From positions 25,343,315 through 25,407,314 of the forward strand of contig NC_045141.1 in assembly GCF_008831285.2 (NCBI RefSeq): a stretch of DNA of 64,000 nucleotides, in the 5' to 3' direction. The first letter of the stretch is position 1. Each line of letters opens with the position of its first letter. A program made the translations under genes and the position numbers. Under the pieces are notes generated by a model, which saw nothing but the letters and a program-made list of their open reading frames with translations, ran no database searches and had not been told where the DNA came from. This document shows positions 27,201-40,068 of this stretch, in pieces. Source of the stretch: Nymphaea colorata. Taxonomy: Eukaryota > Streptophyta > Magnoliopsida > Nymphaeales > Nymphaeaceae.

Positions 27201-30200
27201 AGGCAACACAGCAGATTCCAGCAATCTTTGTGTGTGTGTATGTGTGCGTGAGCATGTGTCATATCAAAGAGATTCTAAGATACTTTTAAGGGTCTTACGC
27301 AGATTATTGTTTTCCCTGATGTTGCCAAATAACCGATTATGCAATGACACATCAACAGAACACCCATTGAAAACTCTCCAGTGTTTGTGCTCACCTTGGT
27401 TAAGGTTATTGGGGTTCACAGGCTTTCACCTCAGAGTTATAAATGGTTGGAGAGAACCATAAGTACATCAGGTTAAAACAGTACAGCCAGGTGTGCCACC
27501 GCAAGAACGGTTTCTTTGCTACCAACGAAAACGGAAAAAGTATTCAGCATAGAAATAGGGAATGGATGACCTCTGCTATAAGAATCATGCGAAATGCAAT
27601 TCTCCAATGGCCATTCAGTGTGAGACAGCTGGTCCATTCAAGATTGTAGACCTCGTTGGATCTGCAGTTAGAATATGGTATCTAAATACCATGACTATTA
27701 GTGTTATTATAGCAAACCCTTTAATAAATGTGCTTTTTCATTTGGCACCTAGGCGGCCCAGAATCTGTGCTATAGCCTAGTCAAAAGAAATACTCAGGTT
27801 CTAGGTACACCTAGATCCCGATGTAGGCATGCTTCTGTCCACCAGGAAAGGAAGAAGTATGCAAGGAAAAACATGGGAGCACAAGAGGAAACTAATGAGA
27901 AACAAAAGAGAAGCAAACATAATACAGCATTGAAATGAGTAGGAAGTGACATGGAAGTGAACACAAGCACCCAGACGCCTGTCCCAGCATCCCTCTGTCA
28001 GCCAAGCAAAAGGATAAGCATACCAGGAACCATACGAGAGCAGAATTGGATTCTAATGTGAAATGAAAGAGAAGCAAACCAAATAAAGTATCAAAATGAG
28101 TAGGAAATCACATGGAAGTGAACATAGGCACCTACATGCCTGTCCAGGCACACTTGCGTCTTTCATCAGCAAAGAATGAGCATGCAATAAACCATATGGA
28201 AGCAGAGGTGAATCTAATGAGCAACAAGAGAGAAACAAAACCAATGCAGCATTGAAATGAGTAACAACCAACAAGTGACGTGAAAGTGAATATAGGCACA
28301 GAAGCAATGCCAGGTAAATAGAAAACGAGGTGTATGGTGACTACGGTCAGATAATAAGCAGCAAAAGAAGAGTGCACAGGCACACTTGCGTCTTTCATCA
28401 GCAAAGAATGAGCATGCAATAAACCATATGGAAGCAGAGGTGAATCTAATGAGCAACAAGAGAGAAACAAAACCAATGCAGCATTGAAATGAGTAACAAC
28501 CAACAAGTGACGTGAAAGTGAATATAGGCACAGAAGCAATGGCAGGTAAATAGAAAACGAGGTGTATGGTGACTACGGTCAGATAATAAGCAGCAAAAGA
28601 AGAGTGCACATTTCAGAATCGCCAAGCTCTTCAGATATCAATAACCCCAAATAACAGCCACCAAAATCCTCTTCAAGCCAGTAATCAACTGATTTGAAAA
28701 ATGTAAATAATTATGGTATGCAGATCTTCCAAGGCTAGGAAGTCAGCACTCTTAAAAGCCGTCTTTTTTGGGACAAGTAGTATAAATCATCGAAAAAACA
28801 CTTGGTACCTGGAGACGTCTTCCAGCATGAATACCCGAAGGGATTTCAGCTCAGAAGGTTTCCACTTTACAAACTCCTGCCTCCAGTTGTGTAGAACATT
28901 AACTGGTGTAACCACAAGTGCCGTTCTAAGTCCCAGATCCACGGTTCTCATAGCAGTATAGAGAAATGCTATGACCTGTATATAAATAGGCCAAGAAAGA
29001 TATTAAGGATAGTAGCCACTGCAAAGTGCAATGTAATCTTAATATGAAGAATCGACGAGTTTAAAATGTACACATGCAGCAAACAAGAAGTGGAACATGA
29101 GTTGTTCAGCGGTACTGATCCAAACCTAAGCTTTGGACAAACTGCCGCAGGCTCTAAACGGTTATTCATTTATGCATGTCTTCTTTTCTACTATTTTTTA
29201 TGCAAAATCAGATGTTTATGGAAAGTATCAATTTTATGCAGTGGATAAGGAAACTAACACAGAAATATCAAGTACTCAACACATGCAGTTGACTTAGAGC
29301 AAAGGCATTAGTAGGGGTGAAGGAAGCATGTAAGCATTAAAACCTGTAAAGTCTTTCCAAGGCCCATGGTGTGAGCTAAAATGCAACCAAGCCCTTTATC
29401 TCCAGATTTCACCTTTCGAACAGATTGAATGCAATTTTCCCACATAAAACGTATTCCTGCAATCTGGACATTTCGAAAACTATTAATTATGTATATTCTA
29501 CACAAATAGCATGACCCTGCTGTCCTTAGACTGCAGTGAATCAAACATGACGTAAAGTCCCATATTGAAATTGAAATGTCAAACTGACATCAACAGTCAA
29601 AAGAACTACAACATATTGCCCTTTCTTCTTCAATAAGATAAACCACAATCTAGATGTAGCAACGAACCATGAAAGTATGATACCCTGAGTACTGAGTAAG
29701 CAAGTCAACAAATATTCATAAATGAGGAGCAAAATTAAAAACTCCAATTATTAGCTGATAAGAAAAAAACCTGATGTGGCTTCAAGAAGGTTGAAATGCT
29801 TGAAGGCACCCTTATAGGCTCCTCATTCTCTTCCCGGGCTACATTCACTATGTAACCGTTTGCAGCATCCCCTGTCAGTTCCTCAGCACTAATTTTAGCA
29901 TCGGACCCACTCTGATCAGATATGAATGCACTCCAGGATTTTCCCGCAATGTGCAATGACCTTATATGTTCTTGACGCTCCTAACAAAGATTCAAGCCAT
30001 GGATTGCTCAAGTAAGCAGCCAACAGACCAGATAATCAAACAAAGAAAACGGCTTTCATGGACACAATGAGAGACCTTTTCAATTGCAATTTTCTTCTTG
30101 GTTTCTTCCCCAAGTTCAGCATCATCCATAATTCTCCTAATCCTCTTCTTATGGCGTTTCTTGTTGCTGAATAAGAAAATAAACAAAAAACTTAACTTTC

Positions 30201-33200
30201 TAGTACTTGAAACTCAAAATTCTCTCAGACAAGTGCAACCAACAAACTAAGAATTGATGATAAATGAAATAAAGAAAAAAAAAACCATCAATATTATCAT
30301 ATCTGAAAGCTCACTATAGGAAACACAATGCATTTTCATTCATGAAATTTAACCGTACATAACAGGAATGGAAAACCTGAAAGTATGAAACTACCCAACT
30401 CAGTTCTAATATTACCTCATAGAAACATCAATATCTCCATTGGACAATTCAGAGCCACTTTCAGAGCATGAAACAACCAAGCTATCTGTTGTGAGGGCTT
30501 CTTTACAATCCGAGATAAGCTGTTCCAACATGCTACGGCAGCAGCAGCAGCAAACCCAACCATTAGGTTTGAGACAATCTTCACCCAAATTCCTTCTGAT
30601 ACAAATGGTACAGAACAACATTTTGCATGTTTTACAATTTATCAGATCATTGCTCCTTCCACACCATCCACAGGAACACTCAGAGCAGTCAGGATCCTGT
30701 AATGAAAGTTTGGAAGGTTAGCCATGTAAACATGAAAAGAATGCAACAGAAATAATAGTAACAGTTAAACCTTTTGAGATAACTTCACTTCAAAAGACTT
30801 TTTGCAGCTCTCACATATGATTACTTCCAAAACTGGATGCCTACGCACATCAGAAGCTTCCAGAACTTCAAAACACACAGTACAACGAAAAATTCTTGTG
30901 TGCACCGTCATGTGGACAACAGTACCCTTCCTATAATCAAGATGTGAATCGTCATCAACAATTTCCACCAGTTCTTTGCCTTGCAGACCAGGTTCAGTTA
31001 ACATCTTGGACTGACTGGTAGCATGACCAGACACATTTTCCATTTTAAAATCTATATCATCGTCACTGTCAATTATTACCATTGGGTCCTCTTTATGCTC
31101 CTCATTCTCACGTGAATGTTTCAATAAACCATTCCCAAATATAATTGGTGACGAAGAGTCCCCCAAGTCAGCAGATGTGCTGCAGCTCTTCATGCCCTCA
31201 CCACTGAGCTCACCCGTAGCACCCAAATCACCAGTTCCCCGAGAGTTGAAACTATAAGCAGAATCAGCTTCAAGCTCCAGCTTGTTAAGTTCAACACTTT
31301 GCTGCATGGTATCAGTCCAAGAAGGTTCAGTGCAAGGTTTGCAACTTTTCATAGTATTTTCAAGAAAATTACATCTGAGACACCTTCGTAGATAATATCT
31401 TAATGCAACACACTGAAGAATACATCAAGCAAGTTCAGAGACATAAAAACAGCATATACAGTCGATAAAGAGAAAAGAAAGATAGTATGCAGGTAAAGAA
31501 GAATAGACTATTTAAGCCACATAATTTGTAGGAGTCGAAAGCAAAAAAGGCCACCCAAAATATTTATCTTACAATGTTCGACAAAACAATATGCAGCACC
31601 ATTTATACATACAGACATATATACAAATAAGGACATAGGCATGTAATGTGAACATGCATGCATACATGCAGACCTACAGCAAATTGCTATTACCAACCTG
31701 CCTTTTCCGAAGATTTCTGTGCCTTCTTTGCTTCAAATGAATTTGCAGTTTCCGAGAAATATTCAAATCATCCTCTTCAACAATCTATCACCATCACCAA
31801 AACGAAGTCTCAGTATAGTACGTTAAAATATCAAAAAGGAAGACAGAGAGCCAAGATTTTAGTTCCAGAATCACATATTATGCCTCACTAAAGCTCTTCT
31901 TTTCCCTTTTTACGTAGATATTTTATCAATAAAGGTAGGGGTTCTACCACCATCAGTCCCGCTAAAAAGTAAGACCTCATGAAAAAATAAAAACAGAACG
32001 TGGTACATAATCCAATATTGTCTTTGAAATTTTAACCCAGAAATAGTCAAAAGATTATTACAATTGAAAATCACAACTATACTTCAGGAACCAAACTACT
32101 ACAAGTCCAACAACCAAGGTTCCAACTTTAGGGGAATCACAGAAACTGGAAACTTTAAACCAAGTGTTTAACTATATGTTACCATGCCGATCATATCCCT
32201 AGCTATCAGCATACAAAAAGGATTCAGAAACCGTGTTAAGGAGGAGAAAAAAGCAAGTTCTTCATCAAAATTAGGACAAACCTGAAAACTTGAAAATGAA
32301 CAACTATTATTTTCCCCACATGCATACACACATCAAGAAAAAAAATTGAGAAAAAAATTGATATAGCAGGTGGTAAATACCCATGTGTGCTTTGCACTTG
32401 CTAAGTTACTTATAGATCTTGCTTGTAACATTGAATCTCTGGAACAACTTGGCAGTAGTCCTTCATTTGTCCTCGGAGTGCAAGTCAATTTTGGGACAGA
32501 TGATTACTGAAAGTTTTCTTTTATTTGACTACATCCTACTGCATATCTAGGATGAATGTCATTTTACATGACAATGGTACGACGAGGAAGGTAGAAGAAT
32601 CAAGGAAAAGTTTCAATGATTCAAAAAGGAAACAAAGATAAAATGATCCAATAATAGAAATATTAACAAACCTTCCGGAAATTTATTTTCTGCTCATCAG
32701 TAAAACCTGTTTCTTTCTCTCCTGCAACAGCAGCATCATAAAATGGGTTTCCAGAACAACCATCAATATCATCTATTTCTTCCACCTGATGAAATGATGC
32801 AATATAAAAGGAAACAAGATAAAAATGTGAATCTACTACCCTCAGCAGATAGAAAACCTAATCAGGAAAAGAAAAGATCATCAAGATTTAGGTTTATGCT
32901 AGACGAGAACTTCCATAGAAATTGGGAACACAAACATCACAAATATGTGACAAATATCCCACATACTTAAATGCACCCATAACACAGAAGCAGGAAACAT
33001 AAAATTATTAGAAAGGAACTTTTCTGTCTCTACATTAATCATAGCTGTGCATGTTTCCATTTTTCCAACATTCATTAAGATTGGCTTGAAAAGGGGGTCA
33101 ATTTCCAATTATACATTTTCACAATGCACCCAATGTATGGAGCAACAAGACATATGTTATTTTCTTTTGCTTGATCTCCTTCACTTTACATTGTACCTAT

Positions 33201-34775
33201 TCAATGTCCATTCCACCTGCTAACAAACAAGAAATTTTTTAATTTTTTTGCCATCCTTCTTACCACTGGAAATGCTTCCCATGGTGCAGACGGATTCCAA
33301 AGTCCAAATGGAAAACATGACATGATATTACATATAAAATAAGTCAAGTTTCCTTTAAACCCTAACACAAATATCCTCACCACTTATTGCCTTACTGTTC
33401 TTTAATCTCTCGTCTTCTCAACACATGTTGTAATCCTCTGCTTTCTTTCATCCTTGGTTCTCGTCCTATGTAGAGATCCATTTGATCCTTCAAGAAGCCA
33501 CACCAGTGAATAGTCTTCTTCTTGAGCAAGTAGCTTTGATATTTTATATACAAAAAAGAATTATCACCCAAAGCTTCACCACATCATCCATCACCAAACT
33601 CAGAATATAGATGCCAGCATGTCATGTCAGCCACCAACTCCTCTTCTTGGTCAACAAAAGGTGAAGAGAAAACACACTGGTTTGAGGAAAAAAATAAGGT
33701 TGAACTTGGACCCAGTCTCCAACAGAAAAACAAAAGAGAGATTCCCCTTCCCCATACGAAAGAACGACAAATTAAAAATCCGACCATGCGTCCATGTCCG
33801 CATATTCATACAATTGCATACACATTTTTATTAAGGTTGGAAAGCTGCAAATCCTCTTTGTGGCTGGTTGAAACTATATCTCTTCCCAACTCACATAGAC
33901 CAACTATCACCTACCATCATAGTGGGTCTATTTGAAGCAATTGGACTGCAAACCGACAAGAAAGATAGAGACTAGCAATTACCAAACATGAGGCCAAATG
34001 ATGCTTTTCGCAGTATCCACATCAAATGAATCCATGCCAAGCAGGTGCAGATGAAATTTGAAGACAAATGTAAGTTTTTGGAGTAAAAGGCACAACCAGT
34101 GAAGTTGACAGCATCTGAATGTAAGTTTTAAAGGAAAAGAATACATTTGCTTCTTTCAGAAGACACAGTTATGTACTTTCTAGAGCATCAAGTCTCAAAA
34201 TGAAAATTTCAGCTATGAGATATCCACCATCAGCCACTTAATATGTCTATTACAACAGTCTAATATTGTCCTCAGCTTTTTCTTTTTTGGGAAGTTTTCT
34301 CAAATTCCAATGTAGAATGTGGATTTTCTTGAGAAAGTATCAGCGAAGATGTTGGAAGTTCTACAACTTAAACACTATAAAGAAGAAAAAAATGAGATAA
34401 TAGGTCTTATAATACTTTTTTTGCATTAATTATATAGAAACAACTAGATGTTTTCTGGAAACATAAAAAAACTAGATTAAAGATGTCACATGCTTAAAAT
34501 ATGAAGAAAGGACTTCTATGAAAGACTTGGGAAATAACAGGAATACCTTGGGATAATATTTTGATACTGATATATTCATTTTTTGTGATACATTGATAGA
34601 TTCGTTCCATAATATTTGCTGTCTTTAAAATGGCAATAATATATCGAGATATTTGTAACTATGCCTATTATGCACCATCACAAGAAAGTTATCTAAGCAC
34701 CAGCGAGCAATAATCCATAAGAGATGCCCACAGAATGAATAGAGAGAAAACACCAAAGTGCGCGCACACACACAC

Positions 34776-34815
<40 letters not shown>

Positions 34816-37518
34816 TCACCATACTACCATTGGAAAAAAAAAATAGCAATATTGAGACTATGCACCTCATTGACACCAGGCAGTTTGAGCCCCATATTTG
34901 CAGCTTCTTGTGGTGTACTAGCTAAGTATACAGAAGCCCAGTGTGCAGAGCCAAACAAATCACCCTCAGTGGATCCCCGAGGCTGGAGAAGTTCATTTAC
35001 ACAATCCCAATCCTTTCCTAAATTGTCCTTTGTTCCTTCTTCGCCATCATCAATTTTAAGCTTCTTCGCAAGAAACCCACTAGCTCCTTCTTCCAATACT
35101 TTACCATGCCGCCTAAAGCCCAGAAAAGAATAATGGTGAAGAAATAGCAGAATAGGGAAATACTTTCCACAAAGGAAGACAATAAGAAAAGCATTACCTT
35201 TTTACAGGGCGACACTCTTGCAGATAATTTTCTGCACCTGAAATTGCCTCTCTGACTTCATTAGTCATTTGGGAACCAGCCCAATGTATCCGTTTTCTCC
35301 AAGCTTCTGTGCTGCAGCCTTCTGGTGCCTGTTGCTCAATCCACTTAAAGAGACCAGGAAGGTCCACCCCAGCCCCATCAAGCTGCTCCTGGAATATCAA
35401 GAAGCATTTGCACAAAATCTTATTAGACAACTCTATAATACAAAAAACCCATCATAGTGGTGAAGCAGAAATTTTGTTAGTAATCCATATCCCAATGTAC
35501 ACACTGGTTTATTTCAAATTAAAAATTATCTTTTTCAAGGAAAGAAAAAATTTCTAACAAGAATGGCCATGACTTTAACTTTCATAAGCCATGCATGCAA
35601 CACCAACTTTTCCTATAGTAAATGAAAGGATTAGGTACCAGCACATTAATGATCACTGTGCAACAGGCTGGAACTGTCATCTTTGAGAAGCATATTAGCA
35701 GCAGGCAAGAGGGACATAAGCAACAAACTTTTTGTTTCTCATGTAAATATAGTGCCCGTTTTGACATAATATTGTTACCCTGTAAGGGTTTTTTGTCCAT
35801 TTTATCATCTGAATGCTAATGCCTTAGCAGCACAAAACTCCTAATGCCGTAGAAGATCCATAACATGCAACTCTGCTTCCATGTTATATTTTGAGGTCCA
35901 AACTTTCAAAATGGATTCACAACGATCATTTAAATTGGGATGTGTGTGTGTGTGTGTATGAAAGAGAGAGGAGAAGAGACAGAAAGAAAAAAGGAAGACT
36001 CACCAATAAGAGTGCACTCTCAGCTTCCAAATCATCGAGCACTTCTTCCCACTGCTCTACAAATGTTTTCATTTCTTCTTCCACTGCCATATCCAGCTGC
36101 AATATTTTTCAGGTGAAATCAATTGTACAAAATAAGATCTTTGCAAACAACAAAAAACAGCATAAGCAAAATGTACACTGGAAGGAAATTACATCATCTC
36201 CTTGAAGATTTCCTGCCAACTCTAACCTAACTTCATTCTCCACATGAGCAAGTGACTCCTTTTCAAGAGTTTCTTGAGCCTCTGCTGCCTGAAAATTTGA
36301 AATCACACAAAACAGATCAAGAAAAGAAATTTCTGATCATAACAGGCAGGCACATGAAACAAGGAAAGCTAAAAATATGTGTGCACACCTTACTCTCAGT
36401 TTCTAGAAGTTCTGCTATTAGTTCATCAACTTCATGGTCAGTTAATGGTACCTGAATGAAGAAATTTTAATTACTGAATCCGCCTAGTTCAAACAAAATA
36501 GACAACCAAAAAGACTGCATGTCGTTATTTCAACAAAATTCAAGCCATAACAAACTTCTTGAGGAACAAAGTGATTACAACTACTCAAAATTTCGAGCAG
36601 ACATATTGTGTAGGCTTGAGACATCTGCATCACATGATCAACCCTCTAGATGAATAACAGAAGAATGTTCCAATTATGTTCATGCGACAAGCTCCCTAAA
36701 TGTGAATTTAGTAACAGGGCTTTCTACAGCCTCCAGAAATAAAAAATAGATATCTTGAACGTTCAACCTTCAATCCCAAAAATGGACTTACATAAAGTCA
36801 TGTGCATTTTGTCTCTATTCTCTACAACAAAATATATTCATCATCTTGTCATCCTACTGAACTAGTGTGGCCCACAGTGCAATATGAAGTTAACTTGCTA
36901 ATATCACGAGAACATAGAATAGCATGACAATATAAAAGATAAAAACAAAAAAAGCGCTTTCACAGTTCCGCTTAGGAATAAAAGCATTTTATAGGGAAAA
37001 ATAAAAGGAAAAAGATGAAGACAAACGAAGCATACCTCATAATTTAATCGGTCACCACCTTCAGATGTTGTTGTTTCTTTGTCAGAATAATCAGTATATG
37101 AATCACTGGACTCACCTTCACCATCTTCAGAGATTGTCTGTTCGTCCTCTATTTCAGCAACAGATGAATCCAGCTCCATCTGCTCACATTGAACCTTATT
37201 TGTCTTGGAGTTCAAAGCCTCTATGCCACACTCCCTTCCTTCAGTTTCCTTCCTAGTTGGTTCTAGGTCCTGTTTAGCATCATTCTTCAGTGACAAACTC
37301 AATACTTTCTCCCCCATCTTAATTTCTCCAGCAGTCCTCTCCAACTCATTCTTATGTTCCAACTTGTTCACAGTTGACTTTGATAAAACCTGATCAACCT
37401 GGACTTCCACCACAATACATCCCAATTCTGCCTCTTGACGTTCCATCCTAGCCATAGTTGGCACCACTGCCTTCTGGCCAGTGGCAGTTGATTTAAGTTC
37501 CTTGTCTTCAATATCCAT
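17934..37518 (-). CDS. ATRX: ATRX/CHR20-type SWI/SNF chromatin remodeller with ADD zinc-finger domain
   Basis: This gene encodes a nuclear SNF2-family ATPase of the ATRX class. In plants and animals this class works with histone H3.3 deposition and silent chromatin. Twenty-five coding exons keep frame: 37518–37036, 36451–36389, 36288–36193, 36096–36004, 35388–35198, 35112–34866, 32785–32672, 31784–31702, 31374–30771, 30696–30416, 30166–30076, 29980–29771, 29463–29344, 28975–28809, 26850–26703, 25213–25064, 24955–24900, 24801–24495, 24280–24148, 21987–21926, 21642–21410, 19239–19036, 18945–18867, 18800–18502 and 18309–17934. The product is about 1629 aa. An acidic N-terminus is followed by a Cys-rich ADD module (about 600–740; [40 protein letters not shown]). 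The ATPase has Walker [11 protein letters not shown] (about 882–892), the DEAH box LVCDEAH (about 1003–1009) and [15 protein letters not shown]. The helicase C half has [17 protein letters not shown] and [18 protein letters not shown] (about 1360–1395). One intron appears to use a GC donor at 31701. No lesion is seen. Confidence 0.93.
19555..19812 (+). repeat. Short diverged tandem repeats in an ATRX intron
   Basis: The words CCAATATATCAGAT and GCTGTACAAATA occur twice in succession (about 19578–19655). A second pair follows that shares TGCATTTG, GGTGG and ACAACATTATGA (about 19665–19780). They are intronic, without coding potential, and probably arose by local duplication. Confidence 0.5.
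20083..20103 (+). repeat. (GA)n microsatellite
   Basis: A run of GA dinucleotides (AGAGAGAAAGAGAGAGAGAG) lies inside an ATRX intron, between the exons at 19036–19239 and 21410–21642. Confidence 0.8.
20797..20821 (+). repeat. (GT)n microsatellite
   Basis: This is a GT dinucleotide run, preceded by a GTGAGTGAGT transition, inside an ATRX intron. Confidence 0.85.
21199..21292 (+). repeat. Long uninterrupted (AT)n microsatellite, about 47 units
   Basis: An uninterrupted AT dinucleotide run of about 94 bp lies roughly 120 bp beyond the donor of the ATRX exon 21410–21642, in the intron. Runs this long are unstable, self-complementary and prone to assembly and copy-number error. It is flanked by CACCGCACCCACACCCTGC on the right. 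Confidence 0.95.
23977..24098 (+). repeat. Tandem duplication of about 62 bp in an ATRX intron
   Basis: Two adjacent copies of a unit contain TTTAAAG, ATGAATCCAGAATCAAC, AAAGCATCTTCTGAGTCCTA and AAAAAG, with only a few differences. The unit is intronic and non-coding. It lies just downstream, in transcription, of the exon at 24148–24280. Confidence 0.8.
25671..25996. repeat. Nested foldback (inverted repeat) in an ATRX intron
   Basis: An imperfect palindrome is centred near 25830, in an AT-rich core. The inner arms (about 25750–25800 and 25860–25915) pair through TTTTCTGGTGATATATA against its complement, and through the CATGATATTACCACAACA side against TGTTGTGATAAGATCATG. A second, outer pair of arms (about 25671–25730 and 25935–25996) repeats the AAAATATCATGAT word on both sides. 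This structure could fold into a long RNA hairpin in the ATRX primary transcript. It resembles a foldback or MITE remnant. Clear target-site duplications were not identified. Confidence 0.7.
26615..26635 (+). repeat. (GA)n microsatellite
   Basis: This is a GA dinucleotide run in an ATRX intron, just downstream in transcription of the exon at 26703–26850. Confidence 0.8.
27890..28608 (+). repeat. Tandem array: recent 232-bp duplication on older ~150-bp repeats
   Basis: Positions 28145–28376 and 28377–28608 are nearly identical, with one clear C/G difference near 28311/28543. That makes this a recent 232-bp tandem duplication. To its left, about 27890–28144, older related units share words such as GCATTGAAATGAGTA, GAAGTGAACA, GAGAAGCAAAC and ATGCCTGTCC at a spacing of about 150–165 bp. 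The whole array sits in the 2-kb ATRX intron between the exons at 26703–26850 and 28809–28975. Reading frames across it repeat because the DNA repeats and are not coding evidence. Confidence 0.9.
34760..34815 (+). repeat. Compound (CA)n/(GT)n/(GA)n microsatellite
   Basis: CACACACACACG is followed by GTGTGTGTGTG and then GAGAGAGAGAG in an ATRX intron, about 50 bp beyond the donor of the exon at 34866–35112. The CA/TG halves are self-complementary and could form a small hairpin. Confidence 0.9.
35940..35975 (+). repeat. (GT)n and (GA)-rich microsatellite
   Basis: A TGTGTGTGTG run is followed by GAGAGAGGAGAAG, in the ATRX intron just downstream in transcription of the exon at 36004–36096. Confidence 0.8.
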
Positions 37519-38784
37519 CTCATTAGTGGTTCAGGTGTATTAGAAAAGTAATTGTGCACAATAATCAGCAACACCAATGAATCACGGAAGTAAATCTGTT
37601 ATAGAATAGTAAAACAATCAACAAACTTCACCTCTTCATGAAAAGCAAAAAAAAAAACAACAGAAAACCAGAACTGCAGAACCAGGATGTTAGATTCTTT
37701 AGTATCAAGAACAAACAGAATAATCAGTAGGAAAGAAAAAGAATTTGAATTTTAGTTTTCCAAAATACTGAATTAGAAAGGAATGTAAACGTATGGCAGC
37801 AAAGATAAGTTTGTGGACAAAGAACCTATAACTAATTCTGCATGACCATTACAAGGAATTTCTTGGGGTTACCACTCTTAAAAATGTTCTTGTAAGCTGA
37901 ATTTATACAAAAAATATGTTGTTGGTACCAATTTACTTGCTAATTACTTTCTCCAGGGAATCTAAGATGTTCACAACCTTTGGTAGATTTTGATAGTGAG
38001 AGAGAGAGAAAGAAAATGTCAGACTTCTTTTAGAAATGCATGGGCAATATTTTATGATTTACAAATAAACACTTGGTGAACAAAGATTTTCAAACAGCCT
38101 CCTATTCATAGATAGGATTCTAAGATTCATCCATGAATGAAACAGGAGGAAAGTAGTACCATCCTCAAGCGTGTGTGTATATATATACCCATTAGCTTTC
38201 AAATAGAAGTTTTATGCCATTTTCCATTTGGATGCTCCAGTTTCATGTTCAATGAAAAATTGTTTTATAGCAAAAGCAAAAGTTTCGAGAGTTAAAATCT
38301 TTTGTATATCAATACCAAATATTCAACGTCTTCCCCAAAATTAAATCCATGCCTGGTTCTTCTCCCAGCTCAATTATGTACATGTGAAGCTTCATATACC
38401 ACAACATTTAAACAACGATAATATAGACCCAAAAAGCAAAATATTCATTGCTAGAAGCTGAAGATAATTTGGTAATCAATAAAAAAGCCAGCATTCCTCC
38501 CAAAAGCCTTTTCTTGGTTGGTGAATTAACAAAATATTATTCTTCAAAAATGGTAGAATTTAACATTGAATGATTTGCTACTCAAGAAACAAAAATCATT
38601 GAGGAAATTTTCAGAAGTAATTGTTGATGATGATTTAACTCACTTAAATACAGGTCATGTCCTCATGCAATGTGAATCATTAGGATCTAAACGAGCATGC
38701 AACAACACCAATGGAACTGGATAATCCTAATATTCTCTTATTAAGGACTTCAGTTCTAATTAATAGAAAGTACTAGTCACAGAA

Positions 38785-39145
38785 AACACGTTTTTTTCGA
38801 AAAAACGCAATAAATTAAATGGCCGTTTAAAACTTTAAAAAAACACATTTTTTTTAAAAAAACATTGAAAACTTTATAGTATCGTTTCTTCACGTTCTTT
38901 TTACTTTTTTCAGTTTTTTTAATGCCAAACAGTTTTTTTTTTTCATTTTCTATTTTTTGTTTGTTGCAAATCTACTTATCTTTAATGTTTGTGTTATTAG
39001 TTTCTCACTTAATTTATTTTTCCTTCATTTTTAGTCTTTAAAAAATTTTAAAAATTTACCGTATTTTTTCTATTTTTCCCTTTTTTTAAGCTCACCACTG
39101 CCGTATTATACCCGAGAAAAACCTCACCATTTAAAACTCTGAGAC
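38785..39145 (+). repeat. AT-rich dispersed repeat, copy 1 (ATRX leader intron)
   Basis: This copy contains, in order, AATAAATTAAAT, GCCGTTTAAAAC, ATGCCAAACAG, TTGCAAATCTACTTATCTTT, TTAGTTTCTCACTTA, TTTAAAAATTTAC and AAAACCTCACCATTTAAAAC. The same order occurs in reverse complement at about 48750–49035, and a partial copy sits at about 47130–47245. It is a dispersed non-coding element, perhaps a MITE or a LINE tail. Terminal inverted repeats were not resolved. Confidence 0.75.
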
Positions 39146-40058
39146 GTTATTTGTGAGTATGAAACAACATAACTGCTTCTCTCTTCTGACCTCCAAAACA
39201 CACATACTGGAGGAAAAGCACCAGAAAATTTGATGATAATGTGAATATTGCATTAAAACTATAGATTTTGAATCCAATTCAATGTCTTCATGCAACAAGA
39301 GGATAATCGGGGAACAGAACGAACATGGAACAACAGCAAAGAAACTGGATGGTCATATAAAAATCTTATAGAAGGGGGAAAAAAAGGGAACACTGCTTCG
39401 CTTGCTGCTGAGCTTGCCAATGCTCACAATAACTTCCAAAAAAGTAATGAACAGGGCAAACTTGTAAGATTAAAGTAATCCTATAAAAACTAAGAAAATT
39501 TCCATACATACGAACACGTATTTTCATATTAAATAATCTCATTTTGAGGCTCTTTATTGAAAGGATACATTGTTGAAAACATAAACAACATTGTATTGAA
39601 AGGTTACCACTGGTCCACTACAACGTATCAAAATAATAAATAATCTACTGACGTTAATGGACTATGGAATTTGATTGAGATTGTCTACAAATAGGGAGCA
39701 AAGCGCCTCTCTCTCTCTCTCTCTCATCTACTTGTTTACTTATTTCATAGTTATTACGTAGAACTATATGCCCTTCAATCCTCAGCTGTTTTGATATCAA
39801 CAGCTACACCACACACAACATTATGATTCAACATCCAGCTTTGTCACCTCGGCCAATGGCGCTTCACTTGTTTACAGCATCAACCGTCACTCTCTCTGTG
39901 CATCGCATAAATATTCGAAACGACATATTCATGCCATTTCTCAGCCGGCAAGGGGCATGAAGATCATTACAACTTTGCGCTCCACCTTGAATTTAAAGCT
40001 GGGAAGGACATCAGCCAGCGATCCCTAGGTTGCTCTGCGCACTCGCAAAGGAAGCGCC

Positions 40059-40068
40059 TAAACCCTAA
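40059..40068 (+). promoter_or_regulatory. Telo-box-like motif
   Basis: The word AAACCCTAA, matching the plant telo-box found near many housekeeping promoters, occurs on the + strand about 150 bp inside the first ATRX intron. It could help regulate ATRX, but single motifs of this length also arise by chance. Confidence 0.3.

Noticed and set aside
28053-28609. Repeated minus-strand frames of about 130 codons with identical peptides
   Set aside because: The repetition comes from the 232-bp tandem DNA duplication inside an ATRX intron. The frames are Ser/Leu/Cys-rich with no family likeness.
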